Part shown: positions 1-12,653 of the stretch, one piece after another | How the letters are laid out: every line of letters starts with the position of its first letter | Numbering within the stretch: the first letter of the stretch is position 1 | Source: Alisma plantago-aquatica | Lineage: Eukaryota; Streptophyta; Magnoliopsida; Alismatales; Alismataceae | DNA: 64,000 nucleotides | Assembly: GCA_963693085.1 (NCBI GenBank) | Contig: OY856409.1 | Location: 299,874,558-299,938,557, forward strand | Reading direction: 5' to 3' | Notes under the pieces: model-generated | Told to the model about the DNA's origin: nothing | Databases searched by the model: none | The model's input: the letters and a program-made list of their open reading frames with translations, nothing else | Position numbers and translations under genes: made by a program

Positions 1-28
1 TCTTTAGTTTAGTGGCCATCTACTTATT

Positions 29-40
29 GCTCTGATACCA
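29..40 (-). promoter_or_regulatory. tRNA-iMet primer-binding site
   Basis: The plus strand reads GCTCTGATACCA, so the minus strand reads TGGTATCAGAGC, complementary to the 3' end of plant initiator tRNA-Met. It lies three bases before the LTR start at 44. This places a minus-strand LTR retrotransposon whose interior lies left of the window. The first 28 bases resemble the leader of the gag-only element at 52755-52780. Confidence 0.85.
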
Positions 41-43
41 TAT

Positions 44-3000
44 TGTAATGCCCCTCCAAGCACATATACATCAGTGGAATCAAACCCTATGTTGTCCATA
101 ACATGGGTAGCTCAGCTCAGAGGAACGTCACAAAACATGATAAGCATTGCAACAAGTAAACGAAACACCATGCATTAACTCAAAAAGTGATTCATACATC
201 ATTCTTAAAAAGGGAAAACATAAATTGTCTCATCTTGATTTCAAGACTAAAACATATATGCTAAGCAAATCTAAAACATGGAAAGATAAACTAGACTAAA
301 GGATCTACTGAGTGGTAAATGGCACCCCACCAAGCTAAAGTCTCCTTGATCAGCTACACTTGAAGGCTCACTTCAATTTCCTCTTGCTCCTTGATCTAGG
401 GACATCTCGTCCCACGGCCATGCGAAAGAAAGCAACAACATAAGTAAGCAGCATTATGCATGTTATAAGAACTGAAAATAAGCATATACTTGAACTGAAA
501 TAAACTTGACATGGCTTGACATTAAGAATTATCAATACACTTTATCTTTCATTACATCAAAGAATTAAGAAACACTACTATATGTGTTCTCTCCATCACT
601 ACCCACATGGAGCACATCATGCTCAGAAAGCCCATCATTGTTAGGAAGCCCATAACGACCATAAAGGTTCATCATTGCAAGAAACATATAATAAGTTACT
701 TAATTCTCTTAACTTAATCATTAAGATCATTGTTCTTATCTTCTCATTAATGTAAATTGTCCTCATCCAATAATTGCACCAAAGTGCTCATCAGGCTGGT
801 TAAAGCTCATCTTAGTTGCACCAAAGTGCTCATCAATACCATAAAGACAAATAACATAAAGAGGAACAATTTACAACTTAAGTATATTACCTTAATCATC
901 ATGGGATTTCTCCCTCTTAATCTTGACATTAACATTACATGATTTACATAAGTCTTTCTTAAATTTCTTAACCATTACATAAGCATAGCATTAGACTAAT
1001 GAGCATAGTGATAAGCATAGGACTTTATGATTATATCAAACAACATGCAATAATAAAATCTCAGACATCATCATTATCTTAATTGCATTCATGAACTTGA
1101 AAACTTAAAGAATAATACTCAATCATACATAACAAGCAACTCATCCAAGATAAATATGCATAATGACATGACCCGCTTACCTAGAGCAAGGTATATCCTA
1201 ACTTAGTATCCTTGATCTTGATCAAATCCTTTGTTCCTGAAATTAACATGGATTCTATTAATTATCATCATTAGTACATCCTAAACCCTAATTTAAGTCT
1301 TTTAAGAAATTATGGTCAGACATTGTCGAACTAGGGTTTGAAAACATGAAAATTGTGTTCCTTGTTGAAAAACCTTTCCAAAACATATTTTCTCATATTT
1401 TTCTGACCAACCAATCAATTGCTATGAATTTTCTAAAGTCAGTCAATCAGAATTCAAAGAAACACCAAGTGTGCATCATTATCTAAATCATTAGTGGGTC
1501 ACCACCATGAGGTGGCCCAACCAGGGTCAGCTACCTCTGAAGGGCACCCTCAATCAGACTACGACTCTACATACTAGAAAATGGATCAATTGACGAATTT
1601 TCCCTTGAGACAGCGTGACAAATAAGGATCTGATCCATAGCAAAATCGAGAAACAAGGACCTGCGATCTTCATTTTCAGTCAGGACTCACAAACAATAGC
1701 AACTTAGCAACAAAAGAGAGTTTAATCTACCGAGAACACCCCTAGGCCCATAGACAATGACACACAAAACACCAGGACAGACATGGCAATTCGCCATACT
1801 TCATCACCTCATTCAAATACCTCCTCAACTAACGATGAATTGACAAACTATTCAAGCTCAAGGATTTGGGAAAACTACAATGAGGATCCATTGATGGTAT
1901 CTGGAGACAGTGGCATCGTCTTTGCCATGACCCATCGGTCTCAATGACCCCGAGATTGGGGCCAACGATGACAGGCGACGGAAAAGACCTTGCTCAGCCA
2001 TGGAGTTTGAAGGAGGTGGTCTTGTGGGAACTATACACAGACCCAACCCAGATGCAAACGGGTCGTACAAACCAATTCTTGGCACCTTGGCGAAGGTGAA
2101 ATGTGATAAAGGTAGATCAAAGACGAGCCATTGCCGCAGATTGCATCGTACATATCAATACCAAAGAAAAAATGGGAAATTGGGATACCTTCTGTCGGGA
2201 TGAATTGAAGCCAGGGAAAGTTGTGTGGGGGTTTTCTAAATCACCAAGATGCGTCAACGGGTTCACAGTTCTCTGTGCTCTCTCCTGGGGCCGCCGCTAC
2301 GCTAGAGGGAGAACTCGAGGTCGGGGATAGGGTTGCAGGTCAAGCGATGATGGAGTTGTGTTCTTTGAGGATCCCTGATCCTTTTGAGATGGTTACTTAT
2401 ATAGGTGGAGGCTCAGGGAGAATCGAGTGCCCCTCAAAGGTTAAAATAAGGGAAAATTTAGAGATGTCTAGTGGACTGAAGTCTCTAGGGCATAAAACCC
2501 TATCGTACCAAGGGTCTATCAACTCGGAAAGATGTTCTCGTGGTGAGGGAGAAGTCTGGTAGAGTCGGGACTCGTTGGACAGGGAGATCGGGGCCGAGAA
2601 AGCTCGCGCCACTGAAGAGTCCAGTGCAGCTGGGAATCGGGCGGGGGAGACATTTGTGGTCCATTGGATGAGTCTGTGATTTGCTGGACTTCACCACGGT
2701 CGTCCGATCAGGGTGAGAAAAAGAAAAAAAACAATACTTGCTTACGTGATAGGAGTATTAAATGAGACTTTAGGTTTGACTATCAAATCATTTAAATTAT
2801 GCTAAAAACTATATCAAAACTTTCCAAATTCATTTGAGGGGTCAAAAGAAGTCATGTTGGCTTAAAATTTTAACCATATGTTAACCAAGGGGGTGAGATT
2901 ATTTCTATAGGATTAGATTTAGGTTTTCATTGACTTTTGTTCATCAACCTCATATAGGTTGCTATTTAATGCATATATTATTAAAAGGTGACATGGATGA

Positions 3001-3155
3001 AATTATCCATTATTTAATGAGTGCCAAAAATGTGAGGTTATGAGAATATTTCATCATATCTAAGATTTATAGGTCACATTACATTCTATTTGTTTTATAA
3101 AATCTTAACCTTGCAAATTAGGGTTTCCCATTAAGGGCCAACGATAGGTTTATGA
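44..3155 (-). mobile_element. Truncated long LTR of minus-strand Gypsy-type element
   Basis: The LTR starts with TGTAATGCCCC next to a tRNA-iMet PBS. It shares stretches with the LTRs at 48240 and 52797: an AAGCACATATACA segment near the start, a GGCACCCCACCA segment, GCACCAAAGTGC motifs (776-826), an ACTATGAATT-type segment near 1425, a GC-rich central block (about 1500-2700) and an AT-rich terminal part. It is a diverged relative of that gag-only family. No TGTTACA-type terminus is seen on the right; similarity fades near 3155, where Copia coding sequence begins. The small open frames in the GC-rich block lie in the transcribed part of the LTR and are not supported as genes. The right boundary is approximate. 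Confidence 0.7.
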
Positions 3156-3164
3156 TTTTGAGGA

Positions 3165-4383
3165 TGTGATAGAATAAAACCCATTGGGTGCAAGTGGGTC
3201 TTCAAGAAGAATACAATCATGGATGGAAATGTCTATATCTACAAAAGGAGACTAGTGAATAAAGGTTTCAAACAAGTTCAAGGTGTTGACTATGATGAAA
3301 CATTTTCATTGGTCACCATGTGCAAGTCCATTAGGATCATGCTTGCCATTATAACATGCCATGACTATGAGATCTGGAAGATGGACTTTAAAAGTGTGTT
3401 CCTTGACTAGAAACTTCTTGAGGATGTGTACATGACACAACCTGAGGGTTTCGAATCTCCAAAGGATGTTGGAAAGGTATGTAAGCTGCAAAGGTCAATC
3501 TATGGATTGAAGCAAACATCTAGAATTTGGAATCTTCATTTTGATAAATCAGTCAAAGGATTTGGCTTCATAAATAATGAAGATGAACCTTATGTTCACA
3601 AGAAGGTTAGTGGGAGCATTGTAGTATTCCTTATATAGTATGTGTATGATATACTACTCATGCAAAATGATATTCCAACTCTAAAAAAGGTGAAGATGTG
3701 GTTGGGAAATAGTTTCTCAATGAGAGACTTAGGAGAAGCCACCCATATTCTAGGTATTGATATCCATAGAGATAGATCTAGAAGTCTTCTTGTCTTAAGT
3801 CAAAGTACATACATTGACAAGGTCTTGAAATGGTTCAACATGCAAGAGTCTAAGAAAGGGAACTTACCCATGTCTCATGGCGTAAGTGTTTCTAAGGCCA
3901 ATTGTCCCAAATATTTGGAGGAAATGGACCAAATGAGTAAGATTCCATATGCCTACAAAATTGGATCTATCATGTATGCAATGTTATGTACACATCTAGA
4001 TATCTCATATGCCTTGAGTATGATAAGTAGATATCAGGCAGATGCGGGTCATGGTCACTGGACTATAGTAAATAGCATCCTTAAGTACTTGAGAAGAACC
4101 AAGGATTCTTTCCTAATATATGGAGGTCATGAAGAGTTGGTTGTAAGTGGTTACACTAATGCGAGATTCCAAACCAATAAAGATGATTATATTTCACAAT
4201 CTAGTTATGTGTTTTGCCTTTATGGTGGTGATGACAGTTGGAAGAGTTTTAAGCAAGCAATAGTAGTTGACTCTACAACAGAAGTTGAATATATTGCCAC
4301 ATTAGATGTTGCAAAGGAAGCTGTGTGGATGAAGTTCATCGACAAACTTGTAGTTGTTCCCAACATTGCTAACATGGTAGAAC
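3165..4383 (+). pseudogene. Ty1/Copia pol fragment: reverse transcriptase and RNase H
   Basis: One reading frame encodes a Copia reverse transcriptase starting at the conserved PIGCKWVFKK region, through DYDETFSLV, IYGLKQTSR and KIPYAYKIGSIMYA, to the RNase H motif STTEVEYIA. In an active element this enzyme copies the RNA into cDNA in the virus-like particle. The frame is interrupted by TAG stops at 3408-3410 and 3636-3638. The catalytic YVDD box reads YVYD (about 3639-3650), so one active-site aspartate is lost. Gag, protease and integrase are absent. The frame is split at 4383 by a hAT MITE and resumes at 4909. This is a dead remnant. Confidence 0.9.
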
Positions 4384-4900
4384 TTGGGGTGGGAAAATCT
4401 TGGTCTTTATCACAAAATGGGACTTGACCGGTCAGTTCAGTTCGGTCAGCTCCTGGGTCGTTTCGGGTTCGGTCCAGTCAGCAATCTAGAAATTCTACAT
4501 ATTTGGTCTGCGGTCCGACCTGGTCCAAAATCAGTCAGACCGTAGACCTTTTTTCACGTATAATGTCTTCAAATATGAACTTATATTATGTCAAAAGTAC
4601 AAAAAAATTAGATACTAGAACACTAGTAGTGTAAATGTTTGATTATAATGTAAAACAATTGTTAGAAGTAATTAAAAGTATCAAAGTTTTAATATTAAAC
4701 AACTTATATAATGCTAAAAATTTCACATTGTGGTCCAAATGGTCCAATCCCCATCCAGTCTTACTTTGAACGATCCGGTCTAGGTCTGGTCCTACATCAA
4801 ATTGATCTGGTCTACGGTCTATACTTTTGTGTAAATTCGATCCTCGACCTGATCCGATTCGTTCCGGTCCGATTTGGTTCTAGACCAATGCTCACCCCTA
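4384..4900. mobile_element. hAT-type MITE with 8-bp target duplication
   Basis: A 517-bp insertion is flanked by the 8-bp direct repeat GGTAGAAC (4376-4383 and 4901-4908). Its ends are TTGGGGTGGG and, inverted, TAGGGGTGAG, the terminal inverted repeat type of plant hAT elements. Subterminal parts are rich in GGTCCGGT/GGTTCGG-like repeats typical of non-autonomous hAT elements. There is no transposase. Skipping the insertion and one TSD copy resumes the Copia RNase H frame exactly, which confirms the boundaries. Confidence 0.85.
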
Positions 4901-4908
4901 GGTAGAAC

Positions 4909-5149
4909 TATACTTTAACAATGATGGGGCTATCATACAATCCAAGAAACCTAGATCGTATCAACATTCCAAGCATATTCTTCGATGCTTCCATCTCATA
5001 TAAGAGATCAATGAGTGAGGGCATGTGAAGATTAAAAGGGGTACCAACAAAGAGCAATATTTTTGATCCCTTGCCAAAGGTGTTATCACAATAGAAGCAT
5101 TATGGCCATGTTAGATTGCTTGGTATTAGTTGCATGATTGATTGGCTTT
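4909..5149 (+). pseudogene. Ty1/Copia pol C-terminus after MITE
   Basis: This continues the RNase H frame interrupted at 4383, with NNDGAIIQSKKPRS and SKHILRCFHLI matching the Copia end-of-pol block that follows the RNase H aspartate. A TAA interrupts the frame at about 4999. Downstream codons resemble the usual C-terminal tail up to a DWL-stop near 5149. A purine-rich stretch (AAGTGGGATACC, 5155-5166) follows as the polypurine tract before the 3' LTR. Confidence 0.8.
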
Positions 5150-5168
5150 AGTGCAAGTGGGATACCAT

Positions 5169-7219
5169 TGATGTATATGCCCTAGATTCCAATCATTAGA
5201 TGATGACTATCGAGATATTCTGTAATTTTGATTAGATATATAAAGCCAATTCCAATTTTTTGATGCATATTTAATTATCATGATATTAAACTACATAATA
5301 AATGCCCTTAGAATGATTGGTTTGAAACCATGGGACTTCATCATGAGATCCTAATAGATGCTAAGAACAACATTCTTAAATAGCCCCAATCAAGTATTAT
5401 GAGGATTGGACAACAATAATACATATGACACTAGTATGTGTGGTGACTAATGACCATGTCTCATGGGTCATAGGTATTGGATTCCAAGTCAAACACATTG
5501 GTACTTATTAGAAAACAAGTGTACTGGACACACCCGCCTTGAGAATGATTCATGAACAGTTAAATGATAGTCATAATCAACTCTCAAATATGATAGCAGT
5601 GTTGTGGTCCTTTGACCTAAAGTCACTACAATGGTGATATGGCAATCATTATGCTTTGAAATTACCCAACATGATCTTGAAAAAGGTTTCCATAAAGGTA
5701 GTGATTGGGTGTGATGAGAATCATGTTATGCATTATGACTGTTGTAGAAGGAATTTATCCCTCCCATATAATAGGAGTGATATCCAAGGCCTCTTGATAA
5801 GTGAGACTAGAGAAACACATGGCTATGTTCAGTGAGTCATTATATGATACTGAACCAATATGAGTCTTGCTAGTCTACTTTGAGATCAAGTAACTCAGAT
5901 TGAATGTAATGAGGATGATGTGTCCATGCCTCAAGTTCAATCTGGATATTTATGACAAAAGGGTTATACAACATGGTAACACTAGTTGTTTTTGGTTTTA
6001 GTGTCCAATTCCTCATATGTAGAAGGCTCAAAACATGGTTTCTCCCGAGAAGGCATTCTTCAAAACATGGTTTCTCCCGCAACCCAACTTGCGCCTATGC
6101 TCAACTAATCCTACTACTTGGATAGAAATGATATGTAGCTAGACACAACTCATTACTTATGGATCTTAATATTGATTACCGAGTCCATTGCCAACATACT
6201 ATGGTACCTATAAGGGCACACACATAGAGATAGCTTGAAGAAAGGTTGAATTAGACCTTACTATAATTGTTATAATAAATCTAGGAACCAAAAAGTAAGT
6301 TTCAGGGACCTAAACAAAATGTGGACCCAGATTAAAAGAGTACTTTGGGGGGCTTACAGTCTGGTTGAACATGGATTAGGAAACTTGGCTCTCCAGTCCT
6401 CTATATATATGATATGAGAGGAGGCCTTCAGGGCACACACTCAAATTCTCTCATTGTTGCCACCAAGGTCTATGAAACCCTAAGAGGAACTTGGAGAGAG
6501 AAAGTGTAAGGGGTGAAGACTAGCAACTCTAGCCATCTTCAAGCACTTGTGTAGATACCATGGAGACGAGTTTGCACAATTAAGTCATTCTGGACGAGGA
6601 TCTTCATCGATGACATGCAAATCGAGGTGGATATTAAACAACACAATGTGACACCAACAAGGACAGCGAGATGAGGCAATCCACTAGGCACACAAAATGA
6701 GAATAAGGTTTCCCTGGTAGAATGACACGGTCTTCCACCAAGGGCACACAAATTGAGGTGGTGATTCTCTATGGTGAAATAGTGTCATCTGTGATGCACG
6801 TGTAGAACAGAACATTGTGACCTACCAAGGTTGACTTGAGGATTAAATCTGGGGTAATAGACCCTTCTCTGTGACCTTGGGATTTGTACCAATAGCTAGC
6901 AGATTCCCACGATCCACCACCTACAGTCACTGATGGACCGATGTGATTGGAAGCAAACAATTAGTTTTCTACACACATCTTGAGGCAACTCCTAGAGTAG
7001 CAAAAACCTGGAAAAAGAGTTTTGACTATTGATCCAGAGAGATTGAAGGAGGCTTAGATTGGAGGGTTTGGATATACACCAAGCACTACAAGTTGAATCA
7101 TTGAAACCTATTCCATGATAAGGTATAACCTTGTAAACTCTAATCTAGTTTTTTTGCAATAGACAGATCCTGCTCAAAGGATTCTCGGGAGAATTTCATT
7201 CTGATGCATTTTTTCACTC
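5169..7219 (+). mobile_element. Probable 3' LTR of the decayed Copia element
   Basis: It begins with TGATGTATATGCCCTAG directly after the polypurine tract, as Copia LTRs do. A TATA-like run (CTATATATATG, about 6399-6409) could mark its promoter. No second copy is in the window, so the right end cannot be set by comparison; about 7219 is a guess from a CA-ended run. No coding sequence is supported inside. Confidence 0.5.
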
Positions 7220-8265
7220 TTGAGATTCCTATACTATTATCATCTAATTCACTAATTTAGGGAACATGGGAATAAAGGCAACCATAACTAAAAAAGATAC
7301 ATGAAAGACAAAGCTAGAAAAGTTACCTAGATGGAAGGTTACAAAGAGATATATGGAGAGAAAAAAATAGTTTATCCAAAAATATTGTGACATTGATGAG
7401 GATAAAAGGTTCTTTCTTAATCCAAGCAAGACCTCAAAAAATCACTCAAAACCCTTATTCTACTTAAATTATTATTTAGACAATGTGTATAGGTGATTAG
7501 GGATGTATTCATGTCTTATATTTGGGTTTAGGTTCTTGGATAATTACAAATGTACCATATTTTTATTTTTATTTTTAATCTTAAACCACTTAGTTAGTCG
7601 ACTAGCCTATAATTTGGTCTGACTTGTAATTCAACTGGGACTTTGACCTATCTACTATAGACTCTAGTTGTGCTTATATAGACACCAAATATTCACTAGT
7701 AAACCATAGATAGTCTCACTGAATATTAGGAAGTTATCTGAATTTCTCCATATCGTTGCAACCTTAAGTCATATATTTTCTTAAAATGTATTTAATAAGT
7801 AATAACAAGACTTGAGCCATTCACCCTACATGGATATAGTATTGTAGTAGTCAAAGTCATCTCCTAGAGGAACTTTTGTTATTAGGCCAAGTCTAGTCTC
7901 TTTCAACAATATAGATCAATTTTCTAAACATGGATTTAATTGTAAAAAGCTTACAATGTCAATCATTAAACCAAAAAATGTTCTTCACTTATCTCAGAAC
8001 CATCCACAAACTTTTGAAAGATTTTTAAGTCCTCGTTAGCATAACCCGTTCTTCCAAGTTCTCTTGTTGTTCAATTAGCTTCATAGTAAATTTTTGACCG
8101 ATCATGTTGAGATCATTTACCAAGTTTTTTTATCTCCAGAACATGGTGAATTACCTTCCAATGATGCTTGGCATTTCCCCCACACTATGTTCACCAACCT
8201 CTCAGTATGAGTCTCCAAATAGCTATAAAAATATTATCAACATCACATACCTTGAGAGCCACAAT
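7220..8265. other. No recognisable feature
   Basis: AT-rich sequence without a supported gene, terminal repeats or coding similarity. It probably holds older repeat debris between the Copia LTR and the Cassandra element. Confidence 0.5.
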
Positions 8266-8373
8266 CATACTATAACGACTGGACCCATTGCCCAAGTCTT
8301 TAGTAGAGTTTCAAGAATGATGACTGGCCCCACACATCACCACTAGCCTTTACTGCACACTTTTTCCTCACTC

Positions 8374-8457
8374 ATGCGCAAGCCATGGTCAACTTCATGA
8401 ATGTTCACCCATCCTAGTACTACTGCAAGGTGAGCACACTTAACTATGTAGTTCTTA
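8374..8457 (-). repeat. 5S rRNA-derived segment in left Cassandra LTR
   Basis: On the minus strand the segment keeps the order of 5S rRNA: a block like AACTCCGAAGTTAAGCGTGC (here altered), then GTAGTACTAGGATGGGTG. In 5S genes these cover the internal RNA polymerase III promoter (box A to box C). In Cassandra LTRs this is known to replace a normal RNA polymerase II promoter. It is not a functional 5S gene: it lacks the 5S 5' end and has several substitutions. Confidence 0.85.
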
Positions 8458-8917
8458 GCGATGGTCTTCCTGAAAAGGAGGTGCACCTTGATGATATGGG
8501 TAGTTCAATCATTCCTTATAAGATCATTTTATTTGAGGCCTCAAATCCTGGGATGTTACAATCTCCCCCACTTAGACTCTTGACGTCCTCGTCATGGCTC
8601 AATATACGGCCTCATAATCTCTTTCCCATTTTAGTACAGACCCACAATGACCCATGGACACCCAGCTCTCGATCACGGAATACTAGTACAAGGGTGGCTA
8701 CGTCAACCATGGATGTCCCTTTCCAACATGCCTGGACCGCATGACTCAAGACTGGTATGTGACATGCTCATGCAGGACCCACCTACTGGAGGGGAATTGG
8801 CTCTGATACCATTTTTAATGACTGGGCCCATTCCCAAGTCTCTAGTAGAGTTTCTGGAATGACGACTGGCCCCACACATCACCACTAGCCTTAACTGCGC
8901 ACTTTTTCCTCACTCAC

Positions 8918-8999
8918 GCGCAAGCCAGGGTCAACTTCCTAACTGGTCACCCATCCTAGTACTACTCCAAGCTAAGCACATTTAACTATGGAGTTCTTA
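8918..8999 (-). repeat. 5S rRNA-derived segment in right Cassandra LTR
   Basis: Second copy of the 5S-like block, in the LTR next to the PBS, hence the 5' LTR that would drive transcription. The minus strand reads GAACTCCATAGTTAAATGTG and then GAGTAGTACTAGGATGGGTG, closer to the 5S consensus than the left copy in the box C part. Confidence 0.87.
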
Positions 9000-9291
9000 G
9001 TGATGGACTTCTCAAAAAGGAGGTTCACCTTGGTGATATGGGTAGTTCAATCATTCCTTATAAGATCATTTTATTTGAGGCCTCAAATCCTAGGACGTTA
9101 CACATACTCTACGTGCAAGCTCCATCATACTAGATAACAATAATACAACTCCTGGAAGCTATCCCCATGTTCCCTCTGTTCTTCTCACAATACCAGCACA
9201 CCACCATCGACCAGAAGAACTATCTCATTTTGATCTTCCCATCAAAATATTCAACTTAGACTCCTGAAGTCAAAGGATGCCATCTAATAAT

Positions 9292-10715
9292 TGAAAGATC
9301 TAGGTGGGGGTGAATAAACCTTTATGATAATTTTAATAAAATTTAATTATTCAACTTAAAGTGCAGTAGAAAAATAAAGTAAATTAATGGACAAAAGAAT
9401 CAACCATAGAGAACACACGATATAGAGTGGTTCCGTCAAATGACATCAGCCCACTATCTGGTTGTTCCCAACCATGATTTGCAAAACACATATTTCATTC
9501 CTTTTATATACTGATACACAATATATAAAATTTACTGATGTCTTTTATGGCACAAGACTAACCCTCTTTTTCAGCTCAAGGAGAACTCCACCTTCTTTGA
9601 TGGGCTGAGGAAGGTAACCCACTTGGAGAGGATCACAATCCACCTCCACCACCTTGGTAGAAACCTTCAACCGAGAAGTAGCACCAAGAGAGCTTGACCA
9701 TAGCCTTCTACCTCAAAGTAGTGAGAAGCAAAAACAAATCAGAGAACAGGAACAAGAAAGGAAGAAGGAGATCACAACACTCTTTCATAAGATATACAAT
9801 CAAGCTCTTATAAACAAGTGATGGTGATCTTCTTCCACAAAGTTTAGGCAAAGTTGTATTGGGTGGAGAGGACACTCAAGCAAATGCTAGGGCTTAGTCT
9901 AGATTGATGTCAATGTGAAATATAAGGACTAAGCACTCTGGGAAAGATGGTCAGTATGCTCAAGTGTATGTCAATGTATATGCAATTGTTGCTCAATGGA
10001 TGTGTCTAAGTGTCCTAAGACCAGTATTATTTATAAGAATGGTTTAAAAGTGTCTAAGACATCTTAGGGAGTGTCTAGAGTATTATGGATGGTCAACTAG
10101 CCATTTAGAAGAAGTTAGTTAAGGTGCAATGACTAGTTTGATCGCTGATTTATTTTCAGTCAAGAACGCTCCTCAGTCGAGATTGATTTTGACCGGAGAT
10201 TGTCATGGTCAAAATTTATTTTGTCTGAGAATGTTCGGAGTGCAAAAAAGCTCCAACGATTATATCTTGGTCAAAGATCCAAAGATGTCTCAATGACTCT
10301 TTATAGGTCGAGAAAAATTTTGACCGAAGGTGTTTCTTGTCAACAATAAGTTCGACCAAGAAGGACTCTCTTCAAGAATTTGTAAAGTATGTAAGGTCCT
10401 ATATATGACTTATTTGAAACCTATCAACCCTAAGGTCTTTGTGTGAGGCAGTATAGGGTTTTGGGTATATTTTATAAAATCATCACTTTTCCTTACATCA
10501 TGTCTATCAAGTTGTAAAAAAAGCACAAGAATACATAAATACATGCTATAAATTTATTTGCAAGTCTCCAAATATATATATTTGCAAGGTATTTGTAGTT
10601 ATATCTTAACTTAGTTCCTTGATCACCTAAAATACTTAATACACATGTTCGTTATATAATTTGGGAAATATTAGTGTCATTGAAATATGAGTGTGGCATA
10701 TCAAAAAAACCAACA
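9292..10715 (-). mobile_element. 3' LTR of outer Copia element
   Basis: A 1424-bp LTR paired with 21910-23291; matching blocks include the starts, the ATAGAGAACACACGATA region and the CCTTGATCACCT region near the end. On the minus strand it starts TGTTGG and ends TTTCA. No gene inside. Confidence 0.85.
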
Positions 10716-11847
10716 ATCTCCCCCTTTTATGATGACAAATATTTCCATGAGATAAATTGAAAATAGAAATTTTAGAACTTCATACCTTTATACTCTATAA
10801 ATTACTTTTTTAGATAGCCAATTTATCTCATGGGTTATTCTCCCCCTTTTATCGAAGTAAAAAAATCTCAATACTTAGCAATTCTCCCCCTCAAGGAGAC
10901 ACTCCCCCTCAACAATATAGTCATTTTGGAGAGGGAAAAACTTATACTCGATGTATTAATGTAGAAAGAATACCAAGAGATGGGAAATCCAAAAAGATAG
11001 ACATTAAGGCATAGTCAAAAAGCCATATGATCAAGGAACATTGAAAATTTGTCTAATTGCCAATGAAAGGAATGTTAAGTCCTTCATAAAAAAATTGATA
11101 AAGCAAAAATATCAAAAAGATACTCTAAACCAATGGTAAGGAATATTAAGTCCATTATGATATAGAGATGCCATGAAAATCAAAAACTAGAATTGATTTC
11201 TCAATCGTTTTCAAGGGATGTTAAGCCCATAAATGATTAGAGAATCCATTAAGCACAAATATGAGGTCAATAAAATATCTCTAGACCATATATAAGGGAT
11301 GTTAATCCCATATTGATATAGAGAACCAATTAAAAATAGAATGAGGTCAACAAAAATATCTCAAATATAAGGGGCGTTAAACCCATATTAATATAGCAAA
11401 GCCATTAAGTACCATAATAATGTCTCTTACAAGAATCTCTAAACAAAATGTCAAAGGATGTTAAGCCTACATTGATATAGAGAATCAGTTCAGAGTAGAA
11501 AAAATATATGCAAGTTATATTACAGGACTTTGAGGTCCCCCCTTAATCTCATACCAAGTAATTAGAGCTCAAAGAAAAGTATTTACTAAAGGATAGCCAT
11601 TTAAGATCCCAAACTTTCATGATAAAACAAATATGTAGGGTGCTATCAAGATTTAATTCAAGCATTGAAAGTTAAATCCAAGTTTTCTTAAGGAATGAAA
11701 CAACTTTTATTTTCAAACAAAAAAATAAGAAAATGAATATTTATATAAAAGATAAGTAAGTTAGCCTAAAATTTTGTTTGAGATAAGACACAAATAATTT
11801 ATAAAGATTAATCACAGGTCAAATGCCAACAAGTTCCATTTTATTTC
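10716..11847 (-). other. Non-coding 3' interior of outer Copia element
   Basis: AT-rich sequence between the 3' LTR and the Gag remnant. It has several plus-strand CTCCCCCTT/CTCCCCCTC tracts (10716-10910), that is, multiple polypurine-like runs on the element strand, and a loosely repeated unit with AAGGATGTTAAGCCCAT-type segments spaced irregularly (about 11080-11480). No pol motif is found in any frame. Confidence 0.55.
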
Positions 11848-12653
11848 CTATGTTGGGGGTTTTGAAACCCAAATTATGTTAAGGGATCCTTTCTTTTGAT
11901 AATCACAATGAAAAAGAATAATGACCAAAACATTGACAACAATGACTTGATATACACGATATTTCATTTTTTTCTTTTCTATGGCAACATTTTTAGGCAC
12001 ATATAAAGTTCTAGTCTTTGAAGCAAAAGTATTTTTGGTTCTAGGCATATGTGAGGGTTGATTCTTTGGCATATATCCCAAACCTCTTCTTCCTATTTGT
12101 TTAGAAGGATTAACTATGTTATCAAGACTTTTGTTCCCTTGCATTAACCTAGAAACTTGTTTTTGCAAATCAACATTTTTTGCAATCTTCTTATTTAGAT
12201 ATAAGTTCAACATTGCAAGATTTGACAGTAAAGCATCTCTTTCCTTTGTCAAAGCATTATAATCTAAATGATTGCATCAAACATGTTGAGTTTGATAACC
12301 ATGTTGTTTAGCAAGCATATCAACCTTTTCTTGAGAAAGAAGACTATTGTTATTTTCAAAAGCAAGCATTTGAGTCTTATAACTCTTAATAGACTCTTTT
12401 AATGCACTATTTGAAGATTTTTTAGTATCATTTTTAGATCTAAGATTATCCAGGTTCTCATGAAGTTCGTCAATAATTTTAGCAAGTTTCTTCTTTTTTC
12501 TTTTGCAATCAATATACTTTTCATGAAGTTCTTGAAGATTGATAACTAATTCCTCCTTAGATAACTCAAAAATACTTACCTCATTTGTTTCTTATTCATA
12601 TTTTATTGCCATGAGACATCCTACCTTCTCATCTTTATAGCTTTTACTATCAT
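11848..12653 (-). pseudogene. Gag C-terminal remnant of outer Copia element (part 2)
   Basis: The minus strand encodes a lysine- and leucine-rich coiled-coil-like part (including KEELVINLQELHEKYID and KKKLAKIIDELHENL, about 12440-12560) and then an open frame from 12252 with RRGLGYMPKNQPS and KKGSLNIIWVSKPP. This resembles the Sirevirus Gag region after the first zinc knuckle. A second CCHC-like stretch is frameshifted and lost near 11920-11940. Stops and frameshifts break the frame. It is the part of the split gag downstream of the nested insertion at 12654. Confidence 0.7.

Larger units (their letters stand above)
8271..9102 (-). mobile_element. Complete Cassandra TRIM retrotransposon
   Basis: An 832-bp element has two direct LTRs (8271-8560 and 8814-9102), a 250-bp non-coding interior, a tRNA-iMet PBS (8800-8811, GCTCTGATACCA on the plus strand) and a polypurine tract after the left LTR (plus-strand ATCTCCCCCACTT, 8561-8573). 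The 5-bp TSD CATAC is at 8266-8270 and 9103-9107. On the minus strand the LTR begins TGTAACGTCC and carries a 5S rRNA-like segment, the hallmark of the Cassandra family. It encodes no protein and must be mobilised by enzymes from other elements. LTR termini show substitutions (TA and TT where TG is expected on the plus strand). Confidence 0.92.

Noticed and set aside
8406..8457. Possible 5S rRNA gene
   Set aside because: Only an internal 5S part is present, with substitutions, inside direct LTRs; it is a Cassandra LTR segment.
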